Assembly (NCBI RefSeq): GCF_001278115.1
Contig: NZ_LIYD01000005.1
Location: 2,678,781 to 2,742,780, forward strand
Length of the DNA stretch: 64,000 nt
Reading direction: 5' to 3'
Source: Flavobacterium akiainvivens
GTDB lineage: Bacteria > Bacteroidota > Bacteroidia > Flavobacteriales > Flavobacteriaceae
Part shown: positions 8,529 through 17,639 of the stretch, one piece after another
Layout: each line of letters opens with the position of its first letter
Position numbering within the stretch: the stretch's first letter is position 1
The notes under the pieces: generated by a model
Told to the model about the DNA's origin: nothing
What the model saw: the letters and a program-made list of their open reading frames with translations, nothing else
The model's database searches: none
Position numbers and translations under genes: made by a program

Positions 8529-8591
8529 ACTGAATATTGAACTCCAAAAGTGAAGAATTAGCGTTAAAATCATCTTAAAACGTAAGAATTT
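8529..8591 (-). repeat. Dispersed repeat E, copy 1
   Basis: About 63 bp match the reverse complement of 24549-24611 with roughly five mismatches. In both places the element lies just downstream of a gene's terminator and in the same orientation relative to that gene (here the DUF3127 gene on the minus strand, there tsf). Confidence 0.7.
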
Positions 8592-8609
8592 ACTTTAGTT
8601 GAAATCCGT

Positions 8610-8641
8610 AAAAAAATCCCGGCACTTTCGAACCGGGATTT
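8610..8641 (-). terminator. Terminator of DUF3127 gene
   Basis: The stem AAATCCCGG (8614-8622) pairs with CCGGGATTT (8633-8641) around a 10-base loop. Seven A at 8610-8616 give the T-tract on the minus strand. It may also work on the plus strand. Confidence 0.8.
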
Positions 8642-8670
8642 TTGTATTTTGCTATTTGATTTTTGCAATT

Positions 8671-9237
8671 TTAGAACGGCAGGTCGTCGTGCTCTTCCTG
8701 GGTAAAGTTTTGGGCAGGCTCAAAAGCATCACGCGGTTGTACCGGCTGCTGTGGTGCCTGGTTAAACTGTTGTGGTGCAGGCTGTCCGTAGCCTTGCTGC
8801 GGTTGGCCATACCCCTGCTGAGGCTGTCCGTAGCCTTGTTGTGGCTGACCGTAACCCTGCTGTGGTTGTCCGTACCCACCTTGTGGCTGGCCATACCCCT
8901 GTTGTGGGTAGCCCTGTGGAGCGCCATACCCCTGCTGGTAGCCCTGTTGTGGAGCGTTTTCGCCACCTTTTTCTATCCTCCAGCCCTGTATGCTGTTAAA
9001 GTAACGGGTTTCGCCCTGTGGCGTTACCCACTCGCGGCCCCTAAGGTTAATAGAAACCCTGACAGGCTCGCCCACCTGGTAGTTGTTCAGCAGGTCGCAT
9101 TTATCCTGTGTAAACTCAATCATAATATGCTGCGGGTACTGCTCATCGGTAGTAATTACTACCTCCCTTTTCCTGAAACCGTTGGCACCAAAGGCTTTGG
9201 TTTCGTCAATCATCTTGATCCTTCCTGTAACTTCCAT
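8671..9237 (-). CDS. DUF3127 OB-fold-like protein with QGYGQPQ repeat tail and SSB-like tip
   Basis: 188 residues. Positions 1 to about 90 match the Bacteroidota DUF3127 family ([10 protein letters not shown]... FRKREVVI... [11 protein letters not shown]-type ending), which resembles a single-strand-DNA-binding OB fold. About residues 95-160 are a low-complexity Gln/Gly/Tyr/Pro stretch made of tandem QGYGQPQ units. The chain ends in an acidic tip, EEHDDLPF, very like the DDIPF tip through which bacterial SSB recruits partners. The inferred role is nucleic-acid binding with a disordered linker and partner-docking tail; this is not proven. It is monocistronic, with its own terminator. Confidence 0.8.
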   Translation of the reverse strand: MEVTGRIKMIDETKAFGANGFRKREVVITTDEQYPQHIMIEFTQDKCDLLNNYQVGEPVRVSINLRGREWVTPQGETRYFNSIQGWRIEKGGENAPQQGYQQGYGAPQGYPQQGYGQPQGGYGQPQQGYGQPQQGYGQPQQGYGQPQQGYGQPAPQQFNQAPQQPVQPRDAFEPAQNFTQEEHDDLPF

Positions 9238-9306
9238 AGTGTAAATGTTTAATTTTCTGCCTCTTAGGACAGCTATCGTTATTATATAAAAAAATTTGGT
9301 CGTGGT

Positions 9307-10182
9307 TTACTGTTGTGCAAGCAGCAATTTCCATGCCGTTGCCACATCGTTATTGTCAAGGTATTCCTTGGCGCGCAGCAGCTTTTTCTCCTCATCATCA
9401 GCACTTAATAGCGCTTTAGCCTCAAAGCTGCCTTTTACAAATATATCAATTTCTTCATCGGTAGGCAAGGTTTCTGTGTTACCAAGCTTGCCTAAATCAT
9501 TACCGCTAAAAACGGGGCTTTCTTTAATAAATGCCGGTATGGCATCTACACCTATCCCCAAGGTAGTCAGCGGTTTCTCTACTTCAAACAGGCCATCGCG
9601 GCTGCGGCTGTACCAGTTTCCGCCAAGGCGCGATACCAGGTCTATCTTGTACTGGTCTATAGTGCCGTTTTCATCCAGGATGCTTTCATCAATGTGCATT
9701 TTAAGCACTTCGCACAGCACCAGGTTTCCGGCGCCGCCTTCTGTACCCAATGCAATAACCTGGTTTACACGGCATTCAAACTGAACCGGGGCCTCCTTAA
9801 CACGCAGCGGCTTTACAATATCTGAATGCAGCATGGTAAAACCGGCCTTTTCAAACTCATTAACCCCGGCAGCATACTCTGTACTGCTAAGCGATGTTTG
9901 CTCTACCATAGCGTGGTTTACCACGTTTATAACCACCTCGCGGTTGTCTTCCACATTAAGCAGGGTGTGCTTTACAGTGTTGTCCCTAACCCTTCGCGAC
10001 GGCGAAAAAATAAGTATGGGCGGGTTGGTACTGAATATATTAAAGAAACTAAAGGGCGACAGGTTGGGCCTGCCCTCTTTATCGAGCGTGCTTGCAAGGG
10101 CTATTGGCCTGGGGGCCACGGCACTTTGCAGGTAGCCGTGCAGCTTGGGCGTGGTAAGCTCTTTTGGGTCTATTGAAAGCAT
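9307..10182 (-). CDS. Flavin reductase family protein
   Basis: 291 residues. The N-terminal 200 form an FMN-binding split barrel of the flavin-reductase-like family: VAPRPIALASTLDKEGRPNL is the typical first strand pair, followed by SPFSFFNIFSTNPPILIFSP, the usual flavin-pocket segment. The C-terminal 90 residues are helical, acidic and less conserved. Proteins of this type reduce or bind FMN with NAD(P)H, and some act on unknown substrates. It lies 69 bp upstream, in minus-strand terms, of the DUF3127 gene. Confidence 0.85.
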   Translation of the reverse strand: MLSIDPKELTTPKLHGYLQSAVAPRPIALASTLDKEGRPNLSPFSFFNIFSTNPPILIFSPSRRVRDNTVKHTLLNVEDNREVVINVVNHAMVEQTSLSSTEYAAGVNEFEKAGFTMLHSDIVKPLRVKEAPVQFECRVNQVIALGTEGGAGNLVLCEVLKMHIDESILDENGTIDQYKIDLVSRLGGNWYSRSRDGLFEVEKPLTTLGIGVDAIPAFIKESPVFSGNDLGKLGNTETLPTDEEIDIFVKGSFEAKALLSADDEEKKLLRAKEYLDNNDVATAWKLLLAQQ

Positions 10183-10329
10183 TAATTTGCAGGGTTTGGT
10201 TCAGCAAAGATATTCTTTCTGCCAATGCCGTGGTGCGATGTTAATAAAATAAACCGGAGTTTGCTGCGTTATAACAGGTACACCTTACTTCACGCAGATT
10301 TACTATCTTTAAGGCACAAATAACCGTAT

Positions 10330-11490
10330 ATGCAAATTTCTGATAAAAGAACGGTAACCCGCTGGGTTATAATAGCTGTATCGTTCTTTCTGGTACTATT
10401 TATTGTTTGGAACACCTACTATTTGTTCCAGATTTTTAAGGATGAAGAGCACGCAAAGATGGACTTGTGGGCAAGTGCAACCGAAGCCATATCAAGCCCT
10501 GAAGAAGATAAGACACTTGAAACCCTTAATAACATTACTGAGAATAACAACACTATACCCATTATTCTTACTGACAGCAAGGGAAAAATAAAGAATTCAC
10601 GCAATATTGACGAAAGTATATTGGTTGATGATGTTGTAAAAGACTCTGTAGCTGCATATAGGCTAATTGAATCTTTTAAAGCCACCAATACACCCATAAC
10701 AATAAATGTTCCAGGCAACAAACAGTACTTGTATTACGGCAACTCCACACTACTTAACATACTGAAATACTACCCATTAGCACTTGGACTTATCATAATA
10801 TTATTTGGCGCGGTAGTATACAACTTTTACCGTGCTACTAAGGCCGGAGCGCAAAACCGCCTGTGGGCCGGTATGGCTAAGGAAACCGCCCACCAGATAG
10901 GCACACCGCTGTCATCGTTATTAGGATGGATAGAGATTATGCGGGTTGATAATGTAGACGAAACCACCGTTAGCGAGGTAGAAAAAGACGTGATGCGCCT
11001 ACAAACCATTGCCGAGCGCTTTAGCAAGATAGGCAGCGAACCTGTACTGGAAGAACGCGATATTGTGGCCGAGACCGAAAAGTCGTTCCAATACCTAAAA
11101 TCGCGCTTTAGCAGCCAGGTTAACTTTACATTTACCGCGCCAGACCACCCTGTTAATGTGCACCTTAACCCCGAGCTACACAGCTGGACCATTGAAAACC
11201 TGGTTAAGAATGCCATTGATGCCATGCGTGGAAAAGGCAGCCTTCAGGTGGCCATTGAAGAACGTGATAAGTTTGTGAAAATCAAGGTTACCGATACCGG
11301 CAAGGGCATACCCAAAACACAGTTTAAAAAGGTGTTTGAGCCCGGATTTACTACCAAGAAACGCGGCTGGGGACTGGGCCTTTCGCTTACACGCCGCATA
11401 GTGGAAGAATACCACAAGGGCCGCATTAAGGTGCTTTCATCTGAAATAGGAAAAGGCACTACCATGCAGGCGAGCTATAAAAGGGCATAA
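10330..11490 (+). CDS. Sensor histidine kinase, membrane bound
   Basis: 386 residues: N-terminal helix (about 11-35), an extracytoplasmic sensor region of about 110 residues, a second helix (147-166), then a HisKA-type dimerisation helix with phospho-acceptor His188 in AKETAHQIGTPLSSLLGW. The HATPase domain has an N box (ENLVKNAIDAM), G1 box (DTGKGI), F box (FEPGFTTKKRGWG) and G2 (GLGLSL). The short H-box without a HAMP domain is a pattern I associate with Bacteroidota. No response regulator lies next to it, so it is an orphan kinase and its signal is unknown. The gene ends in a palindromic terminator. Confidence 0.9.
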   Translation: MQISDKRTVTRWVIIAVSFFLVLFIVWNTYYLFQIFKDEEHAKMDLWASATEAISSPEEDKTLETLNNITENNNTIPIILTDSKGKIKNSRNIDESILVDDVVKDSVAAYRLIESFKATNTPITINVPGNKQYLYYGNSTLLNILKYYPLALGLIIILFGAVVYNFYRATKAGAQNRLWAGMAKETAHQIGTPLSSLLGWIEIMRVDNVDETTVSEVEKDVMRLQTIAERFSKIGSEPVLEERDIVAETEKSFQYLKSRFSSQVNFTFTAPDHPVNVHLNPELHSWTIENLVKNAIDAMRGKGSLQVAIEERDKFVKIKVTDTGKGIPKTQFKKVFEPGFTTKKRGWGLGLSLTRRIVEEYHKGRIKVLSSEIGKGTTMQASYKRA

Positions 11491-11520
11491 AAAAACGGGA
11501 AGCAGCTGCTTCCCGTTTTT
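11491..11520. terminator. Shared bidirectional terminator
   Basis: A 30-base perfect palindrome, half site AAAAACGGGAAGCAG, serves the kinase gene on the plus strand and the lipocalin-like gene on the minus strand. It occupies the entire space between their stop codons. Confidence 0.85.
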
Positions 11521-11961
11521 TTATTGTGGAGTACTTTTAAGAACTTCTATATAAGTAAACGACTCATCATCATGATGATCTACATAAGTAACTTTAAAGG
11601 TAGTTTCTGTCAGCTCTGTAATGGTTACTACATTATTTCCTTCACCATCGTCATAAAAATCAGAAGTAAGCTGATTACCATTAACACTATAAGTACCATA
11701 ATCTGTTGTGGCTACAGGAGTTGTACCATCACAGCTAAATACTTCATAGGCAACAGTAGTATTGTCTGATTTAAATTCAAGATAGCTGTCTGCACATTCC
11801 GGTTCGGTATACGGAATCTCATTGCCGTTAACAAAATACGAATGGAAATACCATTTTTTAGCAAGATGGCCCGCGTCAACGGTAGATGTTGCAGCAGCGT
11901 CATCATCAGAACATGATACAAAAGCAATTGCGAGGAGGCCTAAGCCTAAAAATTTCTTCAT
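11521..11961 (-). CDS. Lipocalin-like surface lipoprotein
   Basis: 146 residues with lipobox FVSC (Cys17) followed by SDDD, the acidic signal linked to surface export of lipoproteins in Bacteroidota. The mature part starts HLAKKWYFHSYFVNG and has a run of beta strands, as in the lipocalin-like family of small Bacteroidota lipoproteins: a W near the N-terminus, a central LEFKSDNT strand and a FKVTYV strand near the end. Ligand and role are unknown. The convergent kinase gene shares its terminator. Confidence 0.78.
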   Translation of the reverse strand: MKKFLGLGLLAIAFVSCSDDDAAATSTVDAGHLAKKWYFHSYFVNGNEIPYTEPECADSYLEFKSDNTTVAYEVFSCDGTTPVATTDYGTYSVNGNQLTSDFYDDGEGNNVVTITELTETTFKVTYVDHHDDESFTYIEVLKSTPQ

Positions 11962-12083
11962 AGAAAAGGTTTAATTGTTGATTTAGCGCAATAATAAACA
12001 CTTTTATTGAAGATAAAAAATTATTTTAACAAAAAATAATTGAATATTTCAGACGCTTTTTACTACATAATCTCTGCCAAAAA

Positions 12084-12114
12084 CAAAAAAGCCGAAACAC
12101 AATATTTCGGCTTT
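12084..12114 (-). terminator. Terminator after zinc peptidase gene
   Basis: The stem AAAGCCGAAA / TTTCGGCTTT (12088-12097 with 12105-12114) has a 7-base loop. An A-run at 12085-12090 forms the minus-strand T-tract. Confidence 0.8.
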
Positions 12115-12149
12115 AACTTCTTTATATTCAAATTTTTAAAATACACATT

Positions 12150-12854
12150 TTAATCCCTCGACCTACCGCCAAATACCAGTAGACCCCAGTAAACCAGCGT
12201 GGCAAGTGCACCTATTGCAGCCACCACGTAGGTACGCGCAGCCCATTTAAGCGAGTCTTCGGCACCTTCATACTCCTGCTGGGTTACCATATTTTTATTT
12301 TTAAGCCACGCCAGGGCACGGTTACTGGCATCATATTCTACCGGAAGGGTAATAAAGCTAAACAGCGTTACCACAGCCATAAGCGCCAAACCGGCAATAG
12401 CTACATAAAAGCCCACGCCCATTTTGGCCGCAGCCATCATTAGTATACCTATTATAATAACCCACGGGGCAAGGCCTGAACCAATATTTACCACAGGCAC
12501 CATAGCACTCCTAAACTGCAGCATACTGTAGGCCGTGGCGTGCTGCACGGCGTGGCCCACCTCGTGCGCTGCTACGGCAGCCGCAGCGGCATTGCGCTGG
12601 TTGTATACCGCCTCGCTAAGGTTAACGGTTTTATCCTGCGGGTTGTAATGGTCGGTCAAACGGCCGGGGGTGCTTATTACCTGCACATCATAAATGCCGT
12701 TGTCGTGCAGCATTTTAGTGGCAATTTCGGCACCGCTCATGCCATTACGCAGGTGAATTTTACTGTAATGTTCAAATTTGCTCTTCAGCCTGGCGCTTAC
12801 CGCAAAGCTTACAAGGGCAATAATACCCATGAGTATATAATATCCTAAATACAT
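12150..12854 (-). CDS. Membrane zinc metallopeptidase (YugP-like)
   Basis: 234 residues. A first membrane helix (about 2-22) is followed by a cytosol- or periplasm-facing segment carrying the zincin motif HEVGHAVQH (His97, Glu98, His101), with helices before and after it. Two further membrane segments lie at about 125-145 and 150-172, and one at the C-terminus. The family is the putative neutral zinc metallopeptidases typified by Bacillus YugP; no substrate is known to me. The start ATG at 12854 lies within an A/T-rich spacer. Translation is likely monocistronic. Confidence 0.88.
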   Translation of the reverse strand: MYLGYYILMGIIALVSFAVSARLKSKFEHYSKIHLRNGMSGAEIATKMLHDNGIYDVQVISTPGRLTDHYNPQDKTVNLSEAVYNQRNAAAAAVAAHEVGHAVQHATAYSMLQFRSAMVPVVNIGSGLAPWVIIIGILMMAAAKMGVGFYVAIAGLALMAVVTLFSFITLPVEYDASNRALAWLKNKNMVTQQEYEGAEDSLKWAARTYVVAAIGALATLVYWGLLVFGGRSRD

Positions 12855-12903
12855 AGTTTTAATTTTTAGTTACAAGTTATTAATTAGACGTAAAACATAC
12901 TGC

Positions 12904-12934
12904 AAAAGAAAAGCCAATCTTTGCAGACTGGCTT
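12904..12934 (-). terminator. Putative terminator of leuS
   Basis: AAGCCAATCT (12911-12920) pairs with AGACTGGCTT (12925-12934) with one mismatch and a TTGC loop. The minus-strand tail is TTCTTTT. It is about 145 bp past the leuS stop, with a repeat between. Confidence 0.6.
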
Positions 12935-12981
12935 GTTAAATGAAATTATGTCAGTGCGTTAACACCTTTTTAAGATTTCGG

Positions 12982-13065
12982 TTGTCATTGCCGGGAGGAA
13001 CGGGGAAGCAATCTTTTTTAGAGATTCTTCGACTACGCTGCGCTGCGCTCAGAATGACAAAACCG
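12982..13065. repeat. Dispersed palindromic repeat, GTCATTGCGAG family, degenerate copy
   Basis: The sequence runs from GTTGTCATTGCCGGGAGGAA through GAAGCAATC to CTGCGCTCAGAATGAC. It is in the short spacer after leuS, is clearly related to the copies at 4.9 and 6.9 kb, but has diverged. Confidence 0.55.
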
Positions 13066-13077
13066 TAGCAGACAGCA

Positions 13078-16000
13078 TTATGCTACTACGTTGATAATCC
13101 TTCCCGGCACCACGATAATCTTCTTAGGGGCGTTGCCGTTAAGGTATTCGGTGGTACGTGGGTCGGCCAGTACGGCTGCCTCTATGTCAGCCACCGGCAT
13201 ATCCAGCGGGAACTCCAGCTTAAAGCGGGTTTTGCCGTTAAACGACACCGGGTATTCCTTGCTGCTTTCTACCAGATATTCCGGCTTAAAGATTGGGAAC
13301 GGCACACGGCTTATGCTGCCCTGGTGGCCCAGTTGCTTCCACAGCTCTTCGGCTATGTGCGGCGCATAAGGCGATACCAGTATGGCAAGCGGTTCAAGTA
13401 TTACACGCTCTCGGCAGTTGATGGCCGTTAGCTCATTAACCGCAATCATAAACGAGCTTACCGAGGTGTTGAACGAGAAGTTCTCGATATCTTCCTGCAC
13501 TTTCTTGATGGTTTTGTGCAGTATTTTATAGGCCTCGGGGCTTGCCGGGTTGGCGTTTACAATCAGGCCATTATCGTCAAAATACAGTTTCCACAGCTTT
13601 TTAAGGAAGCCCGATACACCCGTAATACCGGCAGTGTTCCACGGTTTGGCCTGTTCTAATGGCCCAAGGAACATTTCATACAAACGCAGGGTATCGGCAC
13701 CGTACTGCTCGCAGATATCATCGGGCGTTACCACGTTGTACTTTGATTTGGACATTTTTTCGACCTCGCGGCCTACAATAAACTTTTCTCCATCCTCTGT
13801 CAAGAAAACGGCATCTTTATAATCAGAATACAATGGATGGTTCTTAAGACCTTCAATATCCAATTCATCTGAAGAATTTACAAAAGAAACATCTACATGG
13901 ATAGGTATCGCTACCGGTTCAGCATTAAACCAAGTTATACTATTAATACCTGCATTGCGAAACTTGTTTAGTATTTCTTCTTTAACGCTCTCAATTATTG
14001 GATTATATACACCCTTAATTAAATCATTGTAAGTATTCTTTGATAGAACATAGTTTTTCTTAGCTACATTGGAAGTCAAAGATTTAACAAGTTCATTTTC
14101 ATCTTGAACCATCGTATGTTGCTGCAGCAAATACATAAAAGCACTCGTACCCAATATCATCCCCTGATTGATAAGCTTCTTAAACGGTTCTTCCTGGTTG
14201 ATGTAGCCCAAATCTTTCAGGAATTTATTCCAGAAACGGCTGTACAGCAGGTGGCCTGTGGCGTGCTCGCTGCCGCCAATGTACAGGTCAACGTTTTGCC
14301 AGTAGGCTTCGGCTTTTTTGCTTATGAATTCGTCGTTGTTATGCGGGTCCATGTAGCGTAGCCAGTACCACGAGCTACCGGCCCAACCCGGCATGGTGTT
14401 CAGTTCCAGCGGGAAAACCGAAACTTCGTCAATCAGGCTGTTGGCTACCACCTTGTTTTGTTTGGTATCCCAAGCCCATTCGGCTGAGTTACCAAGCGGC
14501 GGCTGGCCGTCTTCGGTAGGCAGGTATTTTTCCACATCCGGCAGGCGTACCGGCAAATGCTCAGTCGCAATCATCTGCGGAAGCCCGTTTACATAATACA
14601 CCGGGAACGGCTCGCCCCAGTACCTCTGGCGGCTGAACACCGCATCGCGCAGGCGGTAGTTGGTTTTGCCTTTACCCTGGCCTATGCCTTCAAGCGCCTC
14701 GATTGCATTTTTAGTGGCTTCTTTATAATTGTCGCCATTCAAAAAGTCAGAGTTGATAAGGGTTACGCCGTCTTTGCTGCCGTAAGCCTGCTCTGTAATA
14801 TCTACATCATCAAAAATATTTTTGATTTCGATGCCAAAATGCCTTGCGAAGTCAAAATCGCGCTGGTCACCCGCAGGTACGGCCATAACGGCGCCTGTAC
14901 CATAACCGGCAAGCACGTAGTCGCCTATCCAAACCGGGATGGGTTCCTTTGTAAACGGGTGTTCGGCATATGCACCGGTAAATACTCCTGAAATGGTCTT
15001 TACATCGGCCATACGCTCGCGCTCACTACGCTTGGCAGTAGCCTCAACATAGGCATCTACAAGTGGTTTTTGCGTAGGTGTGGTAATCTTCGCCACAAGC
15101 TCATGCTCAGGCGCAAGTGTCATGAACGTAACACCAAAAATAGTATCGGGGCGGGTGGTAAACACCTCTATATAATCTTCGTTTTGAGGGGCATCGTCAA
15201 AGCCGCCGGTAACATCCTGAATGAAAGCACCAAAGCCCGAACCTTCGTTAAGGTCGTCCTGGGCTTCCTCACTACTCATCACACGGAATTTAACCGATGC
15301 ACCTACTGATTTACCTATCCAGTTACGCTGGCTTTCCTTAAGTGATTCGGTCCAGTCTATGGTTTCAAGCCCGGTAAGGAAACGCTCGGCATAGGCTGAA
15401 ATGCGCATGCTCCACTGGGTCATTTTTTTACGGATAACCGGGTGGCCGCCACGCTCGCTAACGCCGTTTACAATTTCGTCGTTAGCCAGTACCGTACCCA
15501 ATGCCGGGCACCAGTTTACCTCGGTTTCCGCAAGGTAAGTAAGGCGGTATTTTAGCAATATAAGCGCTTTGGCTTCGGGGCTGTAGCTGTTCCAGTCGGC
15601 TGCAGAGAACACTGCAATGTTATCATCGCTCACGGCGTTAATACCCATGTTTCCGTTGGCTTCAAACTTCGCAACAAGCGTGCTGATGTCCTCGGCCTTA
15701 TCGGTATCTTTATTGTACCATGAGTTGAACAATTGGATAAAAATCCACTGTGTCCACTTATAATATTCGGGGTTACTGGTGCGCACTTCCCTGTCCCAGT
15801 CAAACGAGAAGCCTATTTTATCCAGCTGTTCGCGGTAGCGGTTTATATTGGCTTCGGTAGTAATGGCGGGGTGCTGCCCGGTTTGTATGGCATACTGCTC
15901 TGCCGGAAGGCCAAAGCTGTCATACCCCTGCGGGTGCAGTACGTTAAAGCCCTGGTGGCGCTTGTAACGGGCATAAATATCGCTGGCTATATAGCCCAAC

Positions 16001-16155
16001 GGGTGGCCCACATGCAGCCCCGCACCGCTTGGGTAAGGAAACATATCCAGCACGTAGTACTTGGGTTTATCTGATATATCTTCTGCACGGAACGTGCCTT
16101 CTTCTGCCCAGTATTTTTGCCAGCGGGCTTCAATGTCGTTGTGGTTGTAGCGCAT
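13078..16155 (-). CDS. leuS: Leucyl-tRNA synthetase with an AT-rich insertion
   Basis: 1025 residues; charges tRNA-Leu with leucine. Visible: the HIGH motif as HVGH at 48-51 (PYPSGAGLHVGHPLGY), the CP1 editing domain with TTRPDTIFG and GYGTGAVMAVPAGDQRDFDF, the GSSWYWLRYMDP segment, and the KMSKS loop at 800-804 (EKMSKSKYNVV). An anticodon-binding helical domain and a C-terminal domain follow. The protein is longer than I expect for this family. Between the catalytic core and KMSKS, about residues 680-750 are an extra, Lys/Asn/Ile-rich stretch encoded by strikingly AT-rich DNA (about 13790-14145). The reading frame is intact and flanking motifs are preserved, so activity is probably kept. Confidence 0.96.
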   Translation of the reverse strand: MRYNHNDIEARWQKYWAEEGTFRAEDISDKPKYYVLDMFPYPSGAGLHVGHPLGYIASDIYARYKRHQGFNVLHPQGYDSFGLPAEQYAIQTGQHPAITTEANINRYREQLDKIGFSFDWDREVRTSNPEYYKWTQWIFIQLFNSWYNKDTDKAEDISTLVAKFEANGNMGINAVSDDNIAVFSAADWNSYSPEAKALILLKYRLTYLAETEVNWCPALGTVLANDEIVNGVSERGGHPVIRKKMTQWSMRISAYAERFLTGLETIDWTESLKESQRNWIGKSVGASVKFRVMSSEEAQDDLNEGSGFGAFIQDVTGGFDDAPQNEDYIEVFTTRPDTIFGVTFMTLAPEHELVAKITTPTQKPLVDAYVEATAKRSERERMADVKTISGVFTGAYAEHPFTKEPIPVWIGDYVLAGYGTGAVMAVPAGDQRDFDFARHFGIEIKNIFDDVDITEQAYGSKDGVTLINSDFLNGDNYKEATKNAIEALEGIGQGKGKTNYRLRDAVFSRQRYWGEPFPVYYVNGLPQMIATEHLPVRLPDVEKYLPTEDGQPPLGNSAEWAWDTKQNKVVANSLIDEVSVFPLELNTMPGWAGSSWYWLRYMDPHNNDEFISKKAEAYWQNVDLYIGGSEHATGHLLYSRFWNKFLKDLGYINQEEPFKKLINQGMILGTSAFMYLLQQHTMVQDENELVKSLTSNVAKKNYVLSKNTYNDLIKGVYNPIIESVKEEILNKFRNAGINSITWFNAEPVAIPIHVDVSFVNSSDELDIEGLKNHPLYSDYKDAVFLTEDGEKFIVGREVEKMSKSKYNVVTPDDICEQYGADTLRLYEMFLGPLEQAKPWNTAGITGVSGFLKKLWKLYFDDNGLIVNANPASPEAYKILHKTIKKVQEDIENFSFNTSVSSFMIAVNELTAINCRERVILEPLAILVSPYAPHIAEELWKQLGHQGSISRVPFPIFKPEYLVESSKEYPVSFNGKTRFKLEFPLDMPVADIEAAVLADPRTTEYLNGNAPKKIIVVPGRIINVVA

Positions 16156-16162
16156 ACTTAGT

Positions 16163-16236
16163 CTAAAAGTTGAAAGTCATAAAGTTGAAAGCCCGAAGGC
16201 TAAGCAGCTAAGTAGCTAAGTGGCTAAGTAGCTTAA
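16163..16236. repeat. Simple word repeat upstream of leuS
   Basis: AAAGTTGAAAGTCATAAAG words are followed by tandem GCTAAGTA-type 8-9-base units (16198-16236). Similar CTAAG words occur at 4801-4832 and 4998-5020. The array lies between divergent leuS and ftsX, where both promoters must be. Confidence 0.55.
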
Positions 16237-16341
16237 AAAGCACAAATTTACAGTTATTACACGAATGTAGAAAGTTTGCGCGTTATAAACTATGCCGATA
16301 GAAATAGTTTATTTATTTTTACGCCTAAATTCCAAAAACCT

Positions 16342-17214
16342 ATGGCATCATCTTTTGAAAAATTCCAGAGGCGCAGGGTAATATCATCATATTTCTCTGT
16401 GGTACTGTGTATTTTTATTGTACTTACGCTGCTGGGCGCACTGGGCCTTTTTGTTATCAATACCGATAAAATTTCGGGGTACGTAAAGGAGCAGATACCC
16501 ATGAGCGTGTATTTTAAAAGCGATGCTAACGACAGCATTACCACTGCCTTTGGCACCAGGCTTAAAAATTCTAAGTTTGTAAAAAGCTATGAGTTTGTAA
16601 GCAAAGAAGAAGGTGCTAAAAATAACCCCGACATTATGGAAGGGTATGACGGCGTGCTGGATGCCAACCCCCTGCCCGACTCGTACAGCATTTACCTGAA
16701 GAGCGATTATGTGCAGAAAGACAGCATTAAGGAAATTGAACTACAACTGCGCGAAGACCTTAGCGTGGGCGATGTGGTATATGAACGCGAGCTGGTAGAA
16801 CTGGCTAACGAAAACATTGCTAAAATAAGCTACTGGATACTTATAGTTAGCGGTGTGCTTGCCGTGGTAGCCATGCTGCTTATAAACAGCGCATTAAGGC
16901 TAAGCATATACTCACACCGTTTTACCATTAAAACCATGCAGATGGTGGGCGCCACAAAATCGTTCATTCGCCGCCCGTATGTATGGAAAGGCATTAAGCT
17001 GGGGCTTATAGGCGCTATACTTAGCATAGGTGTACTGATGTACCTGGTGTATTGGGTAGACGGCGAATTCCCGGTATTAAATATTTGGGAAGACTGGCAA
17101 AAAACCGCTATTGTATTGGGCGGTGTACTGGGTTTTGGCATACTGATAGCCGCCATAAGCACATTCTTCGCCACACAGCGTTTCCTTAATTTAAGGACAG
17201 ACGATTTATATTAG
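16342..17214 (+). CDS. ftsX: Cell division protein FtsX
   Basis: 290 residues from ATG 16342. The frame is open from 16276, but the upstream residues have no family character, while MASSFEKFQRRRVIS is a normal FtsX start. Topology is N-terminal helix (about 20-41), a periplasmic domain, and three C-terminal helices with the FtsX/MacB-like segment MQMVGATKSFIRRPYVWKG between them. FtsX pairs with the ATPase FtsE to activate cell-wall hydrolases at the septum; ftsE is not adjacent here. It is followed by DUF3098, uppP and truB, an order I recall from other flavobacteria. Confidence 0.9.
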   Translation: MASSFEKFQRRRVISSYFSVVLCIFIVLTLLGALGLFVINTDKISGYVKEQIPMSVYFKSDANDSITTAFGTRLKNSKFVKSYEFVSKEEGAKNNPDIMEGYDGVLDANPLPDSYSIYLKSDYVQKDSIKEIELQLREDLSVGDVVYERELVELANENIAKISYWILIVSGVLAVVAMLLINSALRLSIYSHRFTIKTMQMVGATKSFIRRPYVWKGIKLGLIGAILSIGVLMYLVYWVDGEFPVLNIWEDWQKTAIVLGGVLGFGILIAAISTFFATQRFLNLRTDDLY

Positions 17215-17333
17215 ATTATTCGATTGTTGGATTTTTAGATTATTCGACAGGAGATAACAGACGAAAGATAATAGACACCGTTTAGAGTTTGAGGAGCAAC
17301 CTGAAACTTTAAACCTGAAACCTGAAACAAAAA

Positions 17334-17639
17334 ATGTCAAACAATAATTTAAAAAGCGAGTTCCTTTTTGAAAAGGTAAACTACAAATTTTTACTTATAG
17401 GCATAGGCGTTATAGCACTGGGCTTTATACTTATGGCCGGCGGCGGCAGCGACGACCCTAACGTTTGGAACGATGCCATTTTCAACTTCCAGAGGATTCG
17501 CCTGGCACCGGCTCTTGTGCTGGCAGGCTTTGGCATTACCATTTATGCCATACTTAAAAACCCAAACAAAACTGAAACTGCCGGAGAGACATTTCCGGAA
17601 GACCAACCTATAAAAACTCAACCCACCAAAAAGAAATAA
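17334..17639 (+). CDS. DUF3098 small membrane protein
   Basis: 101 residues: two membrane helices (about 19-36, LLIGIGVIALGFILMAGG, and 55-73, APALVLAGFGITIYAIL) separated by a short loop GSDDPNVWNDAIFNFQRIR that is characteristic of DUF3098, and a charged Pro/Lys tail. The function is unknown. The stop codon abuts the ATG of uppP directly, so the two genes are almost certainly cotranscribed. Position between ftsX and uppP suggests an envelope role, by context only. Confidence 0.85.
   Translation: MSNNNLKSEFLFEKVNYKFLLIGIGVIALGFILMAGGGSDDPNVWNDAIFNFQRIRLAPALVLAGFGITIYAILKNPNKTETAGETFPEDQPIKTQPTKKK

Noticed and set aside
16276-16341. ftsX start at 16276
   Set aside because: The added 22 residues lie in the promoter region and do not look like an FtsX N-terminus; ATG 16342 gives the usual start.
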